Shown in pieces: positions 13,001 through 25,147 of a stretch of DNA of 64,000 nt. The notes under the pieces were generated by a model that was not told the origin of the DNA, ran no database searches, and was given only the letters and a program-made list of their open reading frames with translations. Within the stretch, counting starts at the first letter, position 1; each line of letters starts with the position of its first letter. Location of the stretch: the NCBI RefSeq assembly GCF_020882245.1, contig NC_083597.1, positions 58,754,152-58,818,151 of the forward strand, given 5' to 3'. This stretch comes from Rhopalosiphum padi (lineage: Eukaryota; Arthropoda; Insecta; Hemiptera; Aphididae). Position numbers and translations under genes: made by a program.

Positions 13001-16000
13001 ACTATGCAGTAATTTCAACATATTTTGAAAAAATGTTATAAATTTGAGTATTCAATAAAATTTTTCATTAACTAAAAATACATCTATACTTGTATAATAT
13101 ATTAATACAATTAATGAAAGATAAATGCATAATGGTTTATTTAAAGTGTAAAGCTTGATATTTACATACTGTATTTTATTACTTTTATTTTGATATTTTT
13201 CAGTTCTATAGATTTAATGTTTTATTATATTTTTTTGTACATAAACACAATGTTAATATTTAAACGCCTAATTCAATGAGACACATATATTATTATATTT
13301 GTAAACAACATTTTATTCAATAATTTCTGCTTTAATAAATGGTGGTATTTTATAATACTATTTAATATTTTATGATTATCTTTGAAAATACCAAACTTAT
13401 CGCTTTCTAATATTATAATATCATATCTATGCAAGATTGTTAAGATGATATAAAAACAGTTGGGGTCTTATTAGGTATGTAAGATATAGTTATATCATAT
13501 AAATTTATTGTATACAATTCACTATGATTTAATCTGTTCTAGATAATTAGTAATAATAGATAGGTATATAAAATAAAAGTTGTAAGAAACCATAAATTAT
13601 GATAATAACTAATTCACTCTTTAAACGTTTAAACTATTATATTATTATATATTTTATTAATTACCTAGTATATATTTATTAACACTTGTAATTAAGTTAA
13701 ATTTATTTTAACATTGAATAATATATATTTCCATTATTAAATGTTATATATCAGGTTTATTTTTCTCAATAAAACCATGACTTACCTGTATTCAATTAGT
13801 TAATTGTTATACATTTCCATTTATTGTAATAATAATTGAACTAAAAAAATGTTTTTCCATACTTATTGATAGTATCAAGAATGGGATTTTATGACGATTT
13901 ATGTATATCTTGCGATTTTTCTTTTCCTTTTCCATGTGAAATCACTGTAGGGAGAATCATTGCGAAATTGAGAGGCGACGGCGGAACAAGATGACAGCAT
14001 ACATCACCGAACTCTCGGACATGGTGCCGGCATGTCAGTCGCTAGCCCGGAAACCAGATAAACTCACCATACTTCGAATGGCTGTTAACCATATGAAAAG
14101 TCTCAGGGGTACGTATTTAAAATATAAATGTTAAAAACAAATGTTTTCAAACATTTGTAAAAACCTACTAGTCACAAAATACCAACTATATATTTTGGAT
14201 AATAAATATCTTAATTCGATTAGATATACAAATGAAAGTATTATACGAGTTTTGATATGAATGTTAATGTTAAATTATACGTATAGTCAATCCCAACAGT
14301 ACATGAAGTTGCCAGGACATTCTACAAATGCCTACGCGGCTACGCTCCAATCTCCACTACTATCACAACCCCTTGATCTCAGAATTGTCTATCCTTGTAT
14401 TCCTTGTTTCCTTTTCTTAAAACAAACTTAGTGTCGTGAACTACTATAATAACCTTCCCATTTGCATGTCACAAAATCCATCACTGAATAGCTCCTCTCA
14501 AGCCTTCAATCTCTAAAATGTAACTTATTTATTTTATCTTGTTTCACCTTGTAACCATTAAACATGATTTGTGCTTATAATTATTATATTGTAAAAATTC
14601 TAAAAAAAAAGTGTCAACACATAAACCAAGCTGTAAGGTGTACCTATTGGGCTATATAACTATATAAAAACCATATCGTGGTAGTGCCGACAGGATTTTG
14701 AAAAGGTCCAAGTATTAATTTTGAAAATTACTGGTAATAGCTCCATATATTTTTTTTTTTTGACAATAATAATAATTTTATTTATTTTATTTTTAATGAT
14801 TTGATGTTTTTATGTTGATGGACGGAACCTCTTTGTTTCTAGCCAGATATATTAAAATTAATAGAACCTCACAAAAATAGTAATATATTTATTTTTTTTC
14901 ATGCTTTAGAATGTACATTTCTGTTACCATAACCAAACATTTTTCTTTAGTTACTGATAATTGTATCTATGTATAAATATTATAAAATACATAAATTTTC
15001 TAAATTGAAATCGAATAGACTAAAATCTACATCATTTTTATATTTTGCCAACTTAATGCTATGTTATTTTATTATTTTAATAACTTACTATTTTATTAAT
15101 GATGATTAACAAAATAACAAATTATTTGGCGACTTCTTTATTATTATTTACCTTTAACTTTTCGTAAACGTTTAAATTGAATTAATAATTAATAATTTTA
15201 TTGTATCAAATTTATTGATTTTATTAGACATTTACACTATATAATTATTAACGCATTTTTAAATTTCTATAATCATGTTTAAGATGTTACTGATATTTAT
15301 TTTTTTATTTTCATTTATTTAATTCCCAGAGTAGTTTAATCCTCAACACCTCAATAGGAAGTATCAAATAACACTTGCATACACACGTCGTTTATATCTA
15401 CTACTATATCCTTCTAGATAATAACATCGCTGAAAGGGCGCGTGAGAACTCGCAAATTCATTTTGGACAACAAAAATGCTTTGTCGCAGGATGCGTGTTT
15501 CCCTTTTCCCTTTTCATTTATTTCCTTCCGCACAGGACAATGTTTATGTGAGTGTGCTCTATCGTAGTCTATCTAATACCCTGAATTGCGTACAAGACCG
15601 CCATGAATTCAATTACATCTTCTTTTTCCTGTTCTCTGTGCGTGATTTTTTTAATTTTTCTATTCCAATTATTTATTATTCATACGCTACATTAACTATT
15701 TGTTAATATTATATGTTGTGTAGGTATTAAGAAATTATTTTTGTCGTATAGTGAAAACAATTTTTTTACTGTATAAGGTATCCGATAAGTTATACAACTA
15801 TAATAATAGTTTATGCGTATATGCTCTGTTTGCAGTTTTTACTTTTCATCAGCGTTAATCGTCACGGTGCAATAGCATACAAATAATAAAATAAATTGTT
15901 GAATTTGCTAACTTAAGACTAAGTTTTTAACCAAGTACCTACCTAATGTATTATTTGGTCTCCGGCAACTCTATAGAGTACTATACTGGTATTATTACAA

Positions 16001-19000
16001 GTACCTATAATAGTTTACGACTTCGAAAAATATCGAACGAAGTATATGTTTTCTCCGATACATATGTTATATATATAATATATTGTTCCTTTAGAAAATA
16101 CTTACCATATTTCAACAAAACTTGCTAATTGATTGATCCTTTATTACTATATACGTATATTGTTATACAAACTTAACTACTATTATTATTTATTTGAATA
16201 CAGCAAATTGTTATGTAAACATCATCCGTGTTAAATGATTTAAATTTATATTTTATTTCCTTCGCCAATAATGTATAGAAGTAAAAGAGTAGAGAAATAA
16301 CCATTTTATAAGTAGTTACAATAAAACAGTTTTATGACCGTGTTTATAGCTTTTTAGTGGTCAATGATTATTTTTTCACTCAATACCTTAGGTAGGTACA
16401 TAGATATTTTTCTTTTCTCTTTAGACCATCGTTTTTGTCATAATAATAACGGTTACCTCTTATACCGAGTACAAAACCGATTGTATTCAAATGGACGGTA
16501 TGCGGATGACAAGAATGAGTATTGTCGCATTATAGGTGGCATATACGTTTGTTTGGAACCCGGTCAAGTCAAAGCCAGTTATATATTATTATTACTATTA
16601 TGCTAGAAATAATGTATAATAATAATAATAATATTTAATATTCACCAGGTTAAGCGTTATGTCTGCCCGCTGGCGGTATGGCTCTATTGTTTATTGTCAC
16701 GTCCATTGTCAATTTCCTGTTTCACCCTTCGGTTTTTGACGTACTTTTATTTTATTTTACGGGCGAGATGTGAATGACAATGTTTTTTTTTCTATTGCGC
16801 ATTGCCAATTTTATGTCTGATTTAAAGCATAAAACTTATAATTTATAATTTATTAAACTAAAGATTTTAATGTTCCATAAATGGCATAAATTAACCAATT
16901 CACCAAAATAAAATTAATATATTTACATAAGGTTTACAACTGTAAATTATTCAGTTATGACGTGGTGTTTATTGTTTAATGACAATTATGATCTCTTATA
17001 GTACAATTGTAACACTTTATTATATAATTATAATATATACTTAAATAATTAAATAAATGTTCTTTGTTATTGAAATATCACGATCTTTTTTAATTATAAT
17101 CGCTGATTTAAAGTAAATTTTTGTTTTTAATAATCTCGTATTTTTTGACTAGATAAGTTTTACTTGTAGAGATGATAATATTTATTTATTGTTAACTCCT
17201 GAAAAGCAAGAATGTATACCATTTGTGCAAAGTGCTTTTCCAAAATAAAATATTAACTTTTTGTATAAATTATAGGAACAGGTAACACAAACAATGATGG
17301 CACCTACAAACCTAGCTTTCTGACGGATCAAGAGCTAAAACATTTAATATTGGAAGCAGCTGATGGTTTTTTATTTGTTGTTACATGTGATACTGGTAGA
17401 GTTATATACGTTTCTGACTCTGTTGCGCCAGTATTAAATTACTCACAAGTATGAATTTACTATTTATATACTTTAAAACGGGTTAAATAATAATTATTAT
17501 TATTAATGTTATATTCTTAGAATGACTGGTTAGGGACAAGTATGTTTGACCATTTACATCCTGAAGACGTAGAAAAGGTACGGGAACAACTATCCACACA
17601 GGAACCACAAAATTCAGGGCGTATATTAGATCTGAAAACCGGTACAGTGAAAAAAGAAGGTCATCAATGTAAGTCAATTATAAATATTATTAGTTGTTAT
17701 TCTATACAATATTTAATTTCTATAATCACATTAAAATTTGGTGTATTGTATAGCTTCGATGAGACTGTGTATGGGTTCTCGGCGTGGATTCATTTGTCGA
17801 ATGAAAATCGGTAATAGTGGTGGTATGATGTCCAGTATATCTGGACATAATTTACATCAACGTCTCAAACAGCGTAATACATTAGGACCAACTCGTGATG
17901 GTAATGAATTTGCCGTCATCCACTGCACTGGCTACATAAAGAACTGGCCTCCATCTGGTCAGTTTGATCATCCATTATCTGGTATGATGTCGATCTGTCG
18001 TCTAATCACCTCGATGACACTTACCAATAATAGTCAAATATCCCTCCATCTAGAATTTTTAAGATTAAATATTTATATAAAATGTTATGTATTTAGGCGT
18101 TCAAATTGAGCGAGCTGTTGAAGAAGATGGTACTCATTGTTGTTTAGTTGCTATTGGTCGGTTGCAAGTTACTTCCACTCCTAATACTACTGATTTAGCC
18201 GGGTCTAATAGTAATGCTGGTAAAAATAAAATTAATTTAAAATATTTTTAATATCTTTTAAATGTTTATCATAAACTTTTTTTTAGAATTCATTTCTAGA
18301 CATTCTATGGATGGTAAATTTACATTTGTTGATCAACGTGTTACACATATACTTGGCTATAAGCCACAAGACCTTTTAAGCAAAACATGTTATGAGTTTT
18401 TCCATCCTGAAGACCAAACTCATATGAAAGAAAGTTTTGAACAAGGTACATTTCTATTTGGCAACCTTGATAAATATGATTTTTTTTAATTGTTGTTTAA
18501 TAATGTTTCAGTTCTTAAAATGAAAGGCCAAATGATGTCTGTGATGTATCGGTTTCGAGGTAAAAATCATGACTGGATTTGGCTAAGAACAAATGCATTT
18601 GCGTTTTTAAATCCATATACTGATGATATTGAGTATATTGTGTGCAACAATTCAACAGCTAAGTAAGTTCTTGTTTTATTTAATGATATGTCTTTGTCAC
18701 AATTTTGCATATTTGTTTTATATTAGATCCTCAATGCACTCACCGTCAGAAAGTGGAGTAAATATCAGTAACCCGTCTACTGAACCTGTTTATCAACAAC
18801 AGGCACCTGGATTAGATTATACAGTTCAAAGAAGGGATCATGTAGCAGCACCACCATATCAAGCTCATGCAATGATTACTGCTGCTCCGACAGCTAGTCA
18901 ACATATGATACGTAAGTGTTTTAGTCTCAATTTCAATTTCTCTAAAACTACTTTTATGTTTTTATTTTTAAACAGCCAATAACACAGCGCAAAGACCAAA

Positions 19001-19749
19001 TAGCGCTCAAAATGTATTTAATACATATGAAACAAATGCATCACCCATTAGCTATCATTCACCTAATCAAGGTACTCAAAGTCAAGTTCAATCACCATTA
19101 ATTAATCGCCTTACAAAGTCAAGTCCAACACCTGCACAAACAGCATGGACATTGCGTCAAGTAAAGATTTAACATTTAAAAATAATTATAAATTATAATA
19201 TGATATTTGTTTTTTAATATTTTAATCTATCAATCTATTTATTATTAATTTAGCCGGTCACTGAAGGTTACCAATATAATCAAGAAATGAGTCCATCTCG
19301 TTCACCATCAGGTCCAACATACACACAATTAAGTGGTGGTGCAAGACAAACAGCGTATCACAATCCATCACCAGCAACTGCATCTCCTGGTAAAATATAC
19401 AGATTAAATTGTTAAATTATTTTAAATTATTATTTAATACTCTTTTGTATAAAATGAAAATATTATCAATCAGTTATTTTTTCTAATAATTGACTTAAAA
19501 CATTCAGTTACAATTTATAATAATTTTAATTTAAATAGATTAATAAAAACATTTAATTGATTTTTTAAAGGAATGTGGGGTTGGCAAGCTGGAGCAACTG
19601 GGGCCACAGCTGTGGCAAATAATGTTCCACCACATCCACATAGTGGCCATCCACAAGAGCTTTCTGATATGATGATGCAGATGCTCGATCAAAGTGCAGC
19701 TGCTGCTTCATTTGAAGACCTTAATATGTTCAACACAAATTTTGAATGA
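4025..19749 (+). CDS. tgo: tango / ARNT (HIF-1beta) bHLH-PAS transcription factor, 5' end unresolved
   Basis: Class II bHLH-PAS factor, the obligate nuclear partner of insect Sima, Trachealess, Single-minded, Spineless and similar proteins. Exons: 4025-4102, 13951-14108, 17276-17448, 17521-17668, 17754-17957, 18097-18219, 18287-18445, 18512-18662, 18727-18911, 18976-19160, 19254-19389, 19571-19749. All have AG/GT borders and matching phases, giving 625 residues in the window. Residues 27-78 are the bHLH basic region and helices ([13 protein letters not shown] ... [18 protein letters not shown]). PAS-A covers roughly 95-250 ([19 protein letters not shown]), and PAS-B roughly 295-400 ([31 protein letters not shown]). 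The rest is a Q/P/S-rich tail ending [12 protein letters not shown] ... [12 protein letters not shown]. The first listed exon begins in mid-codon, so at least one upstream exon is expected but was not found; an in-exon ATG at 4062 ([12 protein letters not shown]) matches the short Drosophila-type start and would give 613 residues. Exon 5 has a second in-phase donor. Confidence 0.96.
8570..9560. promoter_or_regulatory. G+C-rich island inside tgo intron; possible alternative promoter or enhancer
   Basis: About 1 kb whose composition departs sharply from the rest of the intron, with many CG dinucleotides and CACACA/CGCGCG tracts (for example around 8630-8660, 9235-9365 and 9405-9500). It contains a 37-codon ATG frame at 9274-9387 with no recognisable domain. 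No splice donor with consensus GTAAGT/GTGAGT directly follows a coding-looking segment, so I cannot call a first exon. Position upstream of the bHLH exon is what makes an alternative tgo promoter possible. Confidence 0.4.
11626..11803. mobile_element. short non-autonomous hAT-like element (MITE)
   Basis: Terminal inverted repeats CAGCGGTTCCCAAA and TTTGGGAACCTCTG bound 178 bp. The 8-bp flanks (AAATAAAT and GTATAAAT) agree at six positions, consistent with a decayed 8-bp hAT target duplication. CAG...CTG ends with GGTTCYCAA are typical of hAT-family MITEs. Confidence 0.65.
14109..17275 (+). other. tgo intron between the bHLH exon and the first PAS exon (3.2 kb)
   Basis: Donor GTACGT at 14109, acceptor ATTATAG ending at 17275. 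Frames at 15476-15706 ([13 protein letters not shown]...), 15946-16128 and 16364-16606 are open but show no family motif. The segments at about 15420-15620 and 16430-16750 are less A+T-rich than the surroundings and could be regulatory. I see no gene here. Confidence 0.7.
17958..17981 (+). other. tgo: optional 24-nt exon extension between two in-phase tgo splice donors
   Basis: Exon 5 can end at 17957 (donor GTCAGT) or at 17981 (donor GTATGA). Both leave phase 1 for the acceptor at 18096, so the longer form adds eight residues, ...[10 protein letters not shown]... in place of ...SG.... The shorter form resembles other ARNT proteins at this PAS-A/PAS-B linker. Which donor is used cannot be decided from the genome. 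Confidence 0.45.
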
Positions 19750-20274
19750 GTTTAAAATTGTCTTATATGTCAAACAAATTTATTAAGGATAAAATTAATG
19801 CAGTTGTCCCAAATTACCCGAATGTATGTTATAAGCTAAATTTGTTTAATATCTGCCTGTAAGGTATTTTCAACACCATCTGTGGTAGTATTACATGGTT
19901 TTATGTATATTAGAAACTATTATCATAATTTTCATGATACTGGATATCTGTTGTTGTATGTTTAATATTATGGATTCTTTGATTTATGTAGTCTATACAA
20001 ATATAATAAGAATCTCATATCAAGTTTATTAATAACTTAAGTAAGTCTTACTAAGTATACTTTTAACCTTTTTCAAAAAATCATAAATTGGTATTATTTT
20101 AAACACTGGTTTTTTTTACAATTTTAACCACATTGCTTTTTACACTACACCAAGTTATCATTTTAATATAGTTTATTATCTTCTATCACTGATCATTATT
20201 ACAATTACAACCTCCAAGCTACCTCTGTCATGCTCATTTCAATGAAGTATGTACCTAGGTTAGCTTAGTGCCAT

Positions 20275-20280
20275 AATAAA
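20275..20280 (+). terminator. tgo: poly(A) signal AATAAA, candidate for tgo
   Basis: First canonical AATAAA noted downstream of the tgo stop codon, about 525 bases into the 3' flank. Another lies at 21291-21296, so longer 3' UTRs are possible. Confidence 0.4.
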
Positions 20281-23112
20281 TAAATTATAAGAATTTAAAT
20301 TTATTTGGAAACTTTACTTTTTTTATCCTTAAATCTCAATGAAGTTCAAAATTAATATAAAAATATATTTATTTAGACACATATCATTTTCAAAAATATA
20401 TCAAATCCTTCCGTAGTTGTAAATTTATTTTTGATTGTATTTTGTTTTATTTTTCAAAACTGGATAACTAAATGAACTTCCAAAGGGATATTCTCAATTC
20501 AATTTGTAGTTGACTGCCATATATATATATATTTATATATGAATATCATAATACGAATAACATTGAGCCAAATACCAGTGGTCAACTTCAAATATTAGTC
20601 CATTGAAAGTTTGTTTTTTTTTTGTCCATATCATGTATACAAAATTGTATATAATATTGTATGTTTATAATAGTATTATTTACTTTATACTGATGTAAGT
20701 GTGTGAAATTTTTTATAATTTAAATACGAATATTTCTAAATAATTTGTTATTTTATTGTCTAAAAAAAAATAACTATTTTATACAAATATAAATGTGTAT
20801 ATGTACATATACATATTTACATATTACATGAAATTCTATATAAATATACGTATAAAGAGTTAATGGTGATACCATTATATTCTTTTAATCAACCACCATT
20901 TTCACTTATACCACTGCTACGAATTTTTCCCTTTTTCTCTTTTGCGCAGTTTATTTAAAAAATATACATTGTAAATATAACACTTTTGTTTTAAGTTATA
21001 TACATAATTTTTATTATTGTACATTATATTATAACAGTTTAATAGAAGTATTGTATAATTAAATGAAATATATTTAGAGGTTTTTTTTTAATAATCAAAC
21101 TGTAATTTTTATTTTCCTAGTACTATGCACTATGTTGCAGATTGGTTAAAACGTATTTTAAAAAATAACATACATTTAGACATACTGCAGTACGATCCAT
21201 AATTCATATTCTTACTCATGAGAATTTAATAAAAGAATATTTAAGAATCAATTCAAAAATGATATCAAATGAAGCTATATTTGTTTGTTAAATAAATTCA
21301 TGATATGATTAATTATATTGTGGTTAAATTTTTCTGGTAATGATAAAATTATCGAGCATTATCAATAGCTTAAAATCAATCCTTTTCCTATGTATTTATT
21401 GAACAGATTAATAATATTATATGTTTTGTTCATCTAGCCACTTGGATGAGATATTGTTTATTGTTGTTATTATAAACTCAAACATTTATATACATTATAT
21501 CTTCTTTCACCTTTGGTTTTTACCAGTTAAAACCATACCGTTAAATACGCATATCATCATTCATCTTCTAGTGTTTCCCATTATTGATTATTTGGCTCCA
21601 CCAGCTTTATATCTCTTCTTACTCAGCTCTCCCACCTTGATTATGATTTTTTCTCAATCTGAAGTCTTCTTCATCATTAAGATATTTCCTGTCATTCTTT
21701 TTTTTATCCCTGTTCACTTACTAGAATTCTAGTATTCTAGTAATTCTTTACTAGAATTAAAGTACGACGTATTCTTTGTTCTTTAAATTTTTTAGAGGCC
21801 ATGTTTCAACTTCATACTAATATTATGCAGGTGCATTCTAATTTTTAGATTTCCAGGAATAGTTTTTGAGCCAAAGATGTTCCGTAGGACTAAGAAACAA
21901 CATTTATATACTGATTATTGATTAAAATCACATATTCTCATCTGTTTTTATGCCATTGTCTTGAATTATAATTTATGATCGATTACAAATAGTTGAATGA
22001 TGTGGGTTGGACAATGATAATAGTTCGCTGATAATATTTTCCTTATTTATATTAACAGAAATTATGAACAACAAATGGAAATGCTTTTGGTTTTTAGAAT
22101 ATGATAAGTGTTAAGAAAATTATAGTATTATAGAAAAATGATAGTTTGATTGTTAAATGTCTAGATAGGGCTAAACTTATTCCAATAATTGAAAGAGAAG
22201 TACTTTCAACAATTATATAAAATAAATGGAAGCCATATAATATTGTTAAATAATAAGGTTTACACCATTCAAAAACTATCTATCGCAAAAAAATTCAATA
22301 CTGAATACGAGTAGAATATATTTGGTCACATGTCAAATTTAATATGAAGTTTTGAAAAATTAACTGTACTATATCTAAACTATTACATTATCATCTTATT
22401 AACACATGATAAAAGTTAACTAACCATCAAGATATTTCATTGAAATTTTTAATAGAAAGAAATTTAAATTTTTATTGTACTTATAAATGTGTTGTTTATT
22501 AATTTATAAATGTTCAATAATCATTTAGTATATTTCCATAATATTCTAAATGAATATGATTTGTATAGTATGTAGATAATTAGCTTTAAAACTGTAGAAC
22601 ACTATACTACAGCAGTTCACCTGTTATATAAACATTTATAACTGACATTTTTATATTTTTTCTACACATATAGCATATAAAAAATATGAACTTTAGTATG
22701 CATTTGCTTATGAAATATAAATTTAATTTCAAGAATTTATGGCTGAAATAAGGAAAATCTGAAATTGAATACTAGAAAATTCATTAATCAAACGCCCAAT
22801 AGTTGTATATGACATGAATATAAGTAGATAGGTATGCCTAAGATTTATAAAATTGAAAATTTGAGACTCAATACAATTCTTTACAATTTAAAAAGTAAAG
22901 ATGACAATAAAACTACAGTGCTAGATAAAGATAGATCCAAAAAAATAAAAATAAGACATGGTACCTATTCTTCAAATAAAAAAAAAAGAATAATAATAAA
23001 CAAAATGTACCTAGCCTTTTATTTTATTAAATTATTAATAAAATAATAATTATTAATACAAAATATAGGTACATAATAAAAAAAATATCATTTATACTCA
23101 AATTAGAAATGA

Positions 23113-23118
23113 TTTATT
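23113..23118 (-). terminator. PSMA7: poly(A) signal (AATAAA on the reverse strand) for PSMA7
   Basis: TTTATT on the forward strand, about 30 bases beyond the reverse-strand stop codon of the proteasome gene. Confidence 0.5.
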
Positions 23119-23149
23119 CATATTCCCTGGACATAATAATTAAATAATT

Positions 23150-24075
23150 TTATTGTTTATCTTTTTGTTTGTTTTTTTCTTTCTCCAAAGCTTCTTTTTC
23201 TGCTTCTATAACATTAACCATTTCCTCAAGCGATGCTGGGTCTAACATCTTCATCTTTTCATTATTTTTTAACACTACCAATTCAATGTTTTTTTGACCA
23301 GATTGAACTACTTCCAGTAATGCTCTGACTGCCAATTTGATAGTACCTTGTTCAGTACTTACAGCTTCATCATTATAGTTATCCTATAACAAGGAAAATA
23401 TATAAATATATATTTTAAAACAAATAAATCTCAATCTCTAAGCAAAAGTTATCTAATGTAAAAAATCATATTAGGTATAATATAGTAAATCAGTAGTAAG
23501 TATGATTCATACTACTTAATCGACCTTAAATAAATTATCATTTTTAATACCTGTAAGAATTCTTTAACCAATTTTGAATTTCTTCCAGTGGCATTAGCCT
23601 TCCATTCGTAATAAATACCAGATGGTTCGGTCTGGAACAGATGTGGTGTGCCATTGTTGTTGAAACCAGCAATCAGACACGATATACCAAATGGACGGCG
23701 ACCGTTGCTCTGTGTGTATTTCTGCTTGATGGATGCCACGAAACGTGTGATATATTCAGTCGTTACAGTTTCACCGAGAGTCAAGTACTGTGACTGACAT
23801 TCCATCTGTGCCCGGTTGATGATTACACGAGCATCCGCTGTCAGTCCAGCGAATGCCATTACTATGTGCGAATCCAGAGGGCATATCTTGCGTACAGTGC
23901 GTTCTTCTTGGAGCATAGCTATAGACTTCTTTTCAACACCGAGTACAACGCAATCCTTGCCTAGTACACCGATAGCTGTACATCCTTTACGTACCGCTTC
24001 TTGTGCGTATTCTACTTGCAAAAGATGACCATCCGGCGAGAATACCGTAATTGCTCTGTCGTAGCCACCAGACAT
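23150..24075 (-). CDS. PSMA7: 20S proteasome subunit alpha type-7
   Basis: Alpha-ring subunit of the 20S proteasome core (Prosalpha4 in flies), structural and gate-forming, not a catalytic beta subunit. Two exons on the reverse strand: 23551-24075 (175 codons, ATG at 24075) and 23150-23383 (77 codons plus stop), joined in phase 0 by a 167-bp intron with GTATTA donor and TTATAG acceptor; 252 residues, close to the ~248 of human PSMA7. The N-terminal alpha signature [20 protein letters not shown] starts at residue 5, and the core has [26 protein letters not shown] and [14 protein letters not shown]. The C-terminus ([16 protein letters not shown], then a K/E-rich tail ending KNKQKDKQ) is typical of alpha-7. 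The open frame past 23551 ([12 protein letters not shown]) is intron read-through. Transcribed towards tgo. Confidence 0.97.
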
Positions 24076-25147
24076 ATTTCTGAATTGTAGGTTGAAATTT
24101 AAAAAATAATGAACAAAGATCAGTATGAAACAACAAAAATATTCGATTTGCAGTCTATTTCACGAATTCACGATAATATACAAAACGAGCAATGACTAAG
24201 GAAATTTAAAATACTTCGGCACTGCGTCTGATATAGCGTATCAATGACTGTTGTCTGTAATCAGTGCGGCCAACTATTGGAACATACAAACATAAATAAT
24301 GAGTTATCTATACATCATGGCATGGCTTAAATATATTGTATATCATGATTAGAAACGTTGAGCCTTGGAACATGAACACTTTAGGAGTACTCAAATACTC
24401 AATATAATATTAAATATAATAATATATGAACATTATGAACTGCATTAAAAAATAAAAAATATTATATTTTGACTGTATTCAGTATTGTTTTGTGATTAAA
24501 CTGATATTACTTATTATAGAAGAATATATAAAAATCATGAATTTCGTAATTTACTAAAACAAACGTAATTACTAATTAATTATTAATTTAGATTTATATC
24601 TATTGTACTGAAATTAGATGCATGTCACCACCATCTGTCATCTGTGCGATACATTCAGAAATTAAATAATTTTAATTATTTAATATTTCAAGTTTGAAAT
24701 TTAACTTACCTATTATAAAATATTAGAATATAGTTAAAATTATATTGCTCATTGGACAGTGATGCTAAGGATTTTATTATGTTATAAGGTAAAACATTGT
24801 CACATTAAGCCCTTATAATATATTTATATGCAAATTGTAATCAATATTTTACTATTTATTTTTCATCTCTGGGACAAGTGTATACAATTATGATCTGTAG
24901 CAACATGTATTACATTTGTTTTCTTCAATAATCTAATGAAGTTAAACCATTGAAAATAATAATTACTTTAAACAAATATTGAGTAACACTTTTTTATTTA
25001 AATTTTTGTGAATATACTAAAAAAATAAATGTATATATTAAAAAACAACGAATGGTCTTAAAACTAATGAAAGTTTAGAACCACAAATATTCTCTCACGT
25101 AACGATTATTACCAAATAAAAATAATAAATATTAAATTTAATTCTTA
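24076..25147. other. PSMA7 5' flank and ETFA 3' flank
   Basis: Just beyond the PSMA7 start, the block at about 24215-24290 is less A+T-rich and on the reverse strand reads CCAAT followed by TATATCAGACGC, an initiator-like TCAGA, so it is the likely PSMA7 promoter. The remainder to 25147 is A+T-rich and contains the 3' UTR of ETFA. No other gene is seen. Confidence 0.5.
24993..24998 (-). terminator. ETFA: poly(A) signal (AATAAA on the reverse strand) for ETFA
   Basis: TTTATT on the forward strand, about 150 bases beyond the ETFA stop on the reverse strand. Confidence 0.35.

Larger units (their letters stand above)
4103..13950 (+). other. tgo intron between the N-terminal exon and the bHLH exon (9.8 kb)
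   Basis: Bounded by GTGAGT at 4103 and ...CACTGTAG at 13950. It is mostly A+T-rich filler. Contents noted: a short hairpin at about 7271-7333 (arms ATTTGGT / ACCAAAT), a G+C-rich promoter-like island at about 8570-9560, a small hAT-like element at 11626-11803, and a (TA)n run at 11902-11921. The frames at 4986-5207, 5788-5994, 8254-8451, 9831-10046 and 11494-11748 show no family motif and are treated as chance. Confidence 0.8.
19750..23149. other. tgo 3' UTR and convergent intergenic region
   Basis: The stop of tgo (TGA 19747-19749) is followed by a probable 3' UTR; poly(A) signals AATAAA lie at 20275-20280 and again at 21291-21296. The frames 21421-21732 and 22834-23046 have biased composition and no domain, so they are not called. 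Beyond these I see no gene until the 3' end of the proteasome gene. Confidence 0.6.

Noticed and set aside
16364..16606. 80-codon frame in tgo intron, with a less A+T-rich tail
   Set aside because: No domain, no splice phase that would fit between the flanking tgo exons, whose direct junction already matches ARNT proteins.
21421..21732. 103-codon + strand frame downstream of tgo
   Set aside because: Composition is hydrophobic and driven by T-rich DNA. There is no domain, no splice context and no homologue that I recognise. It lies in the probable 3' flank of tgo.
22834..23046. 70-codon lysine-rich + strand frame
   Set aside because: Lysine and isoleucine content follows from A-rich DNA; it lies just past the 3' end of PSMA7 and has no recognisable motif.
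23816..24028. 70-codon + strand frame
   Set aside because: Antisense shadow of the first PSMA7 exon.
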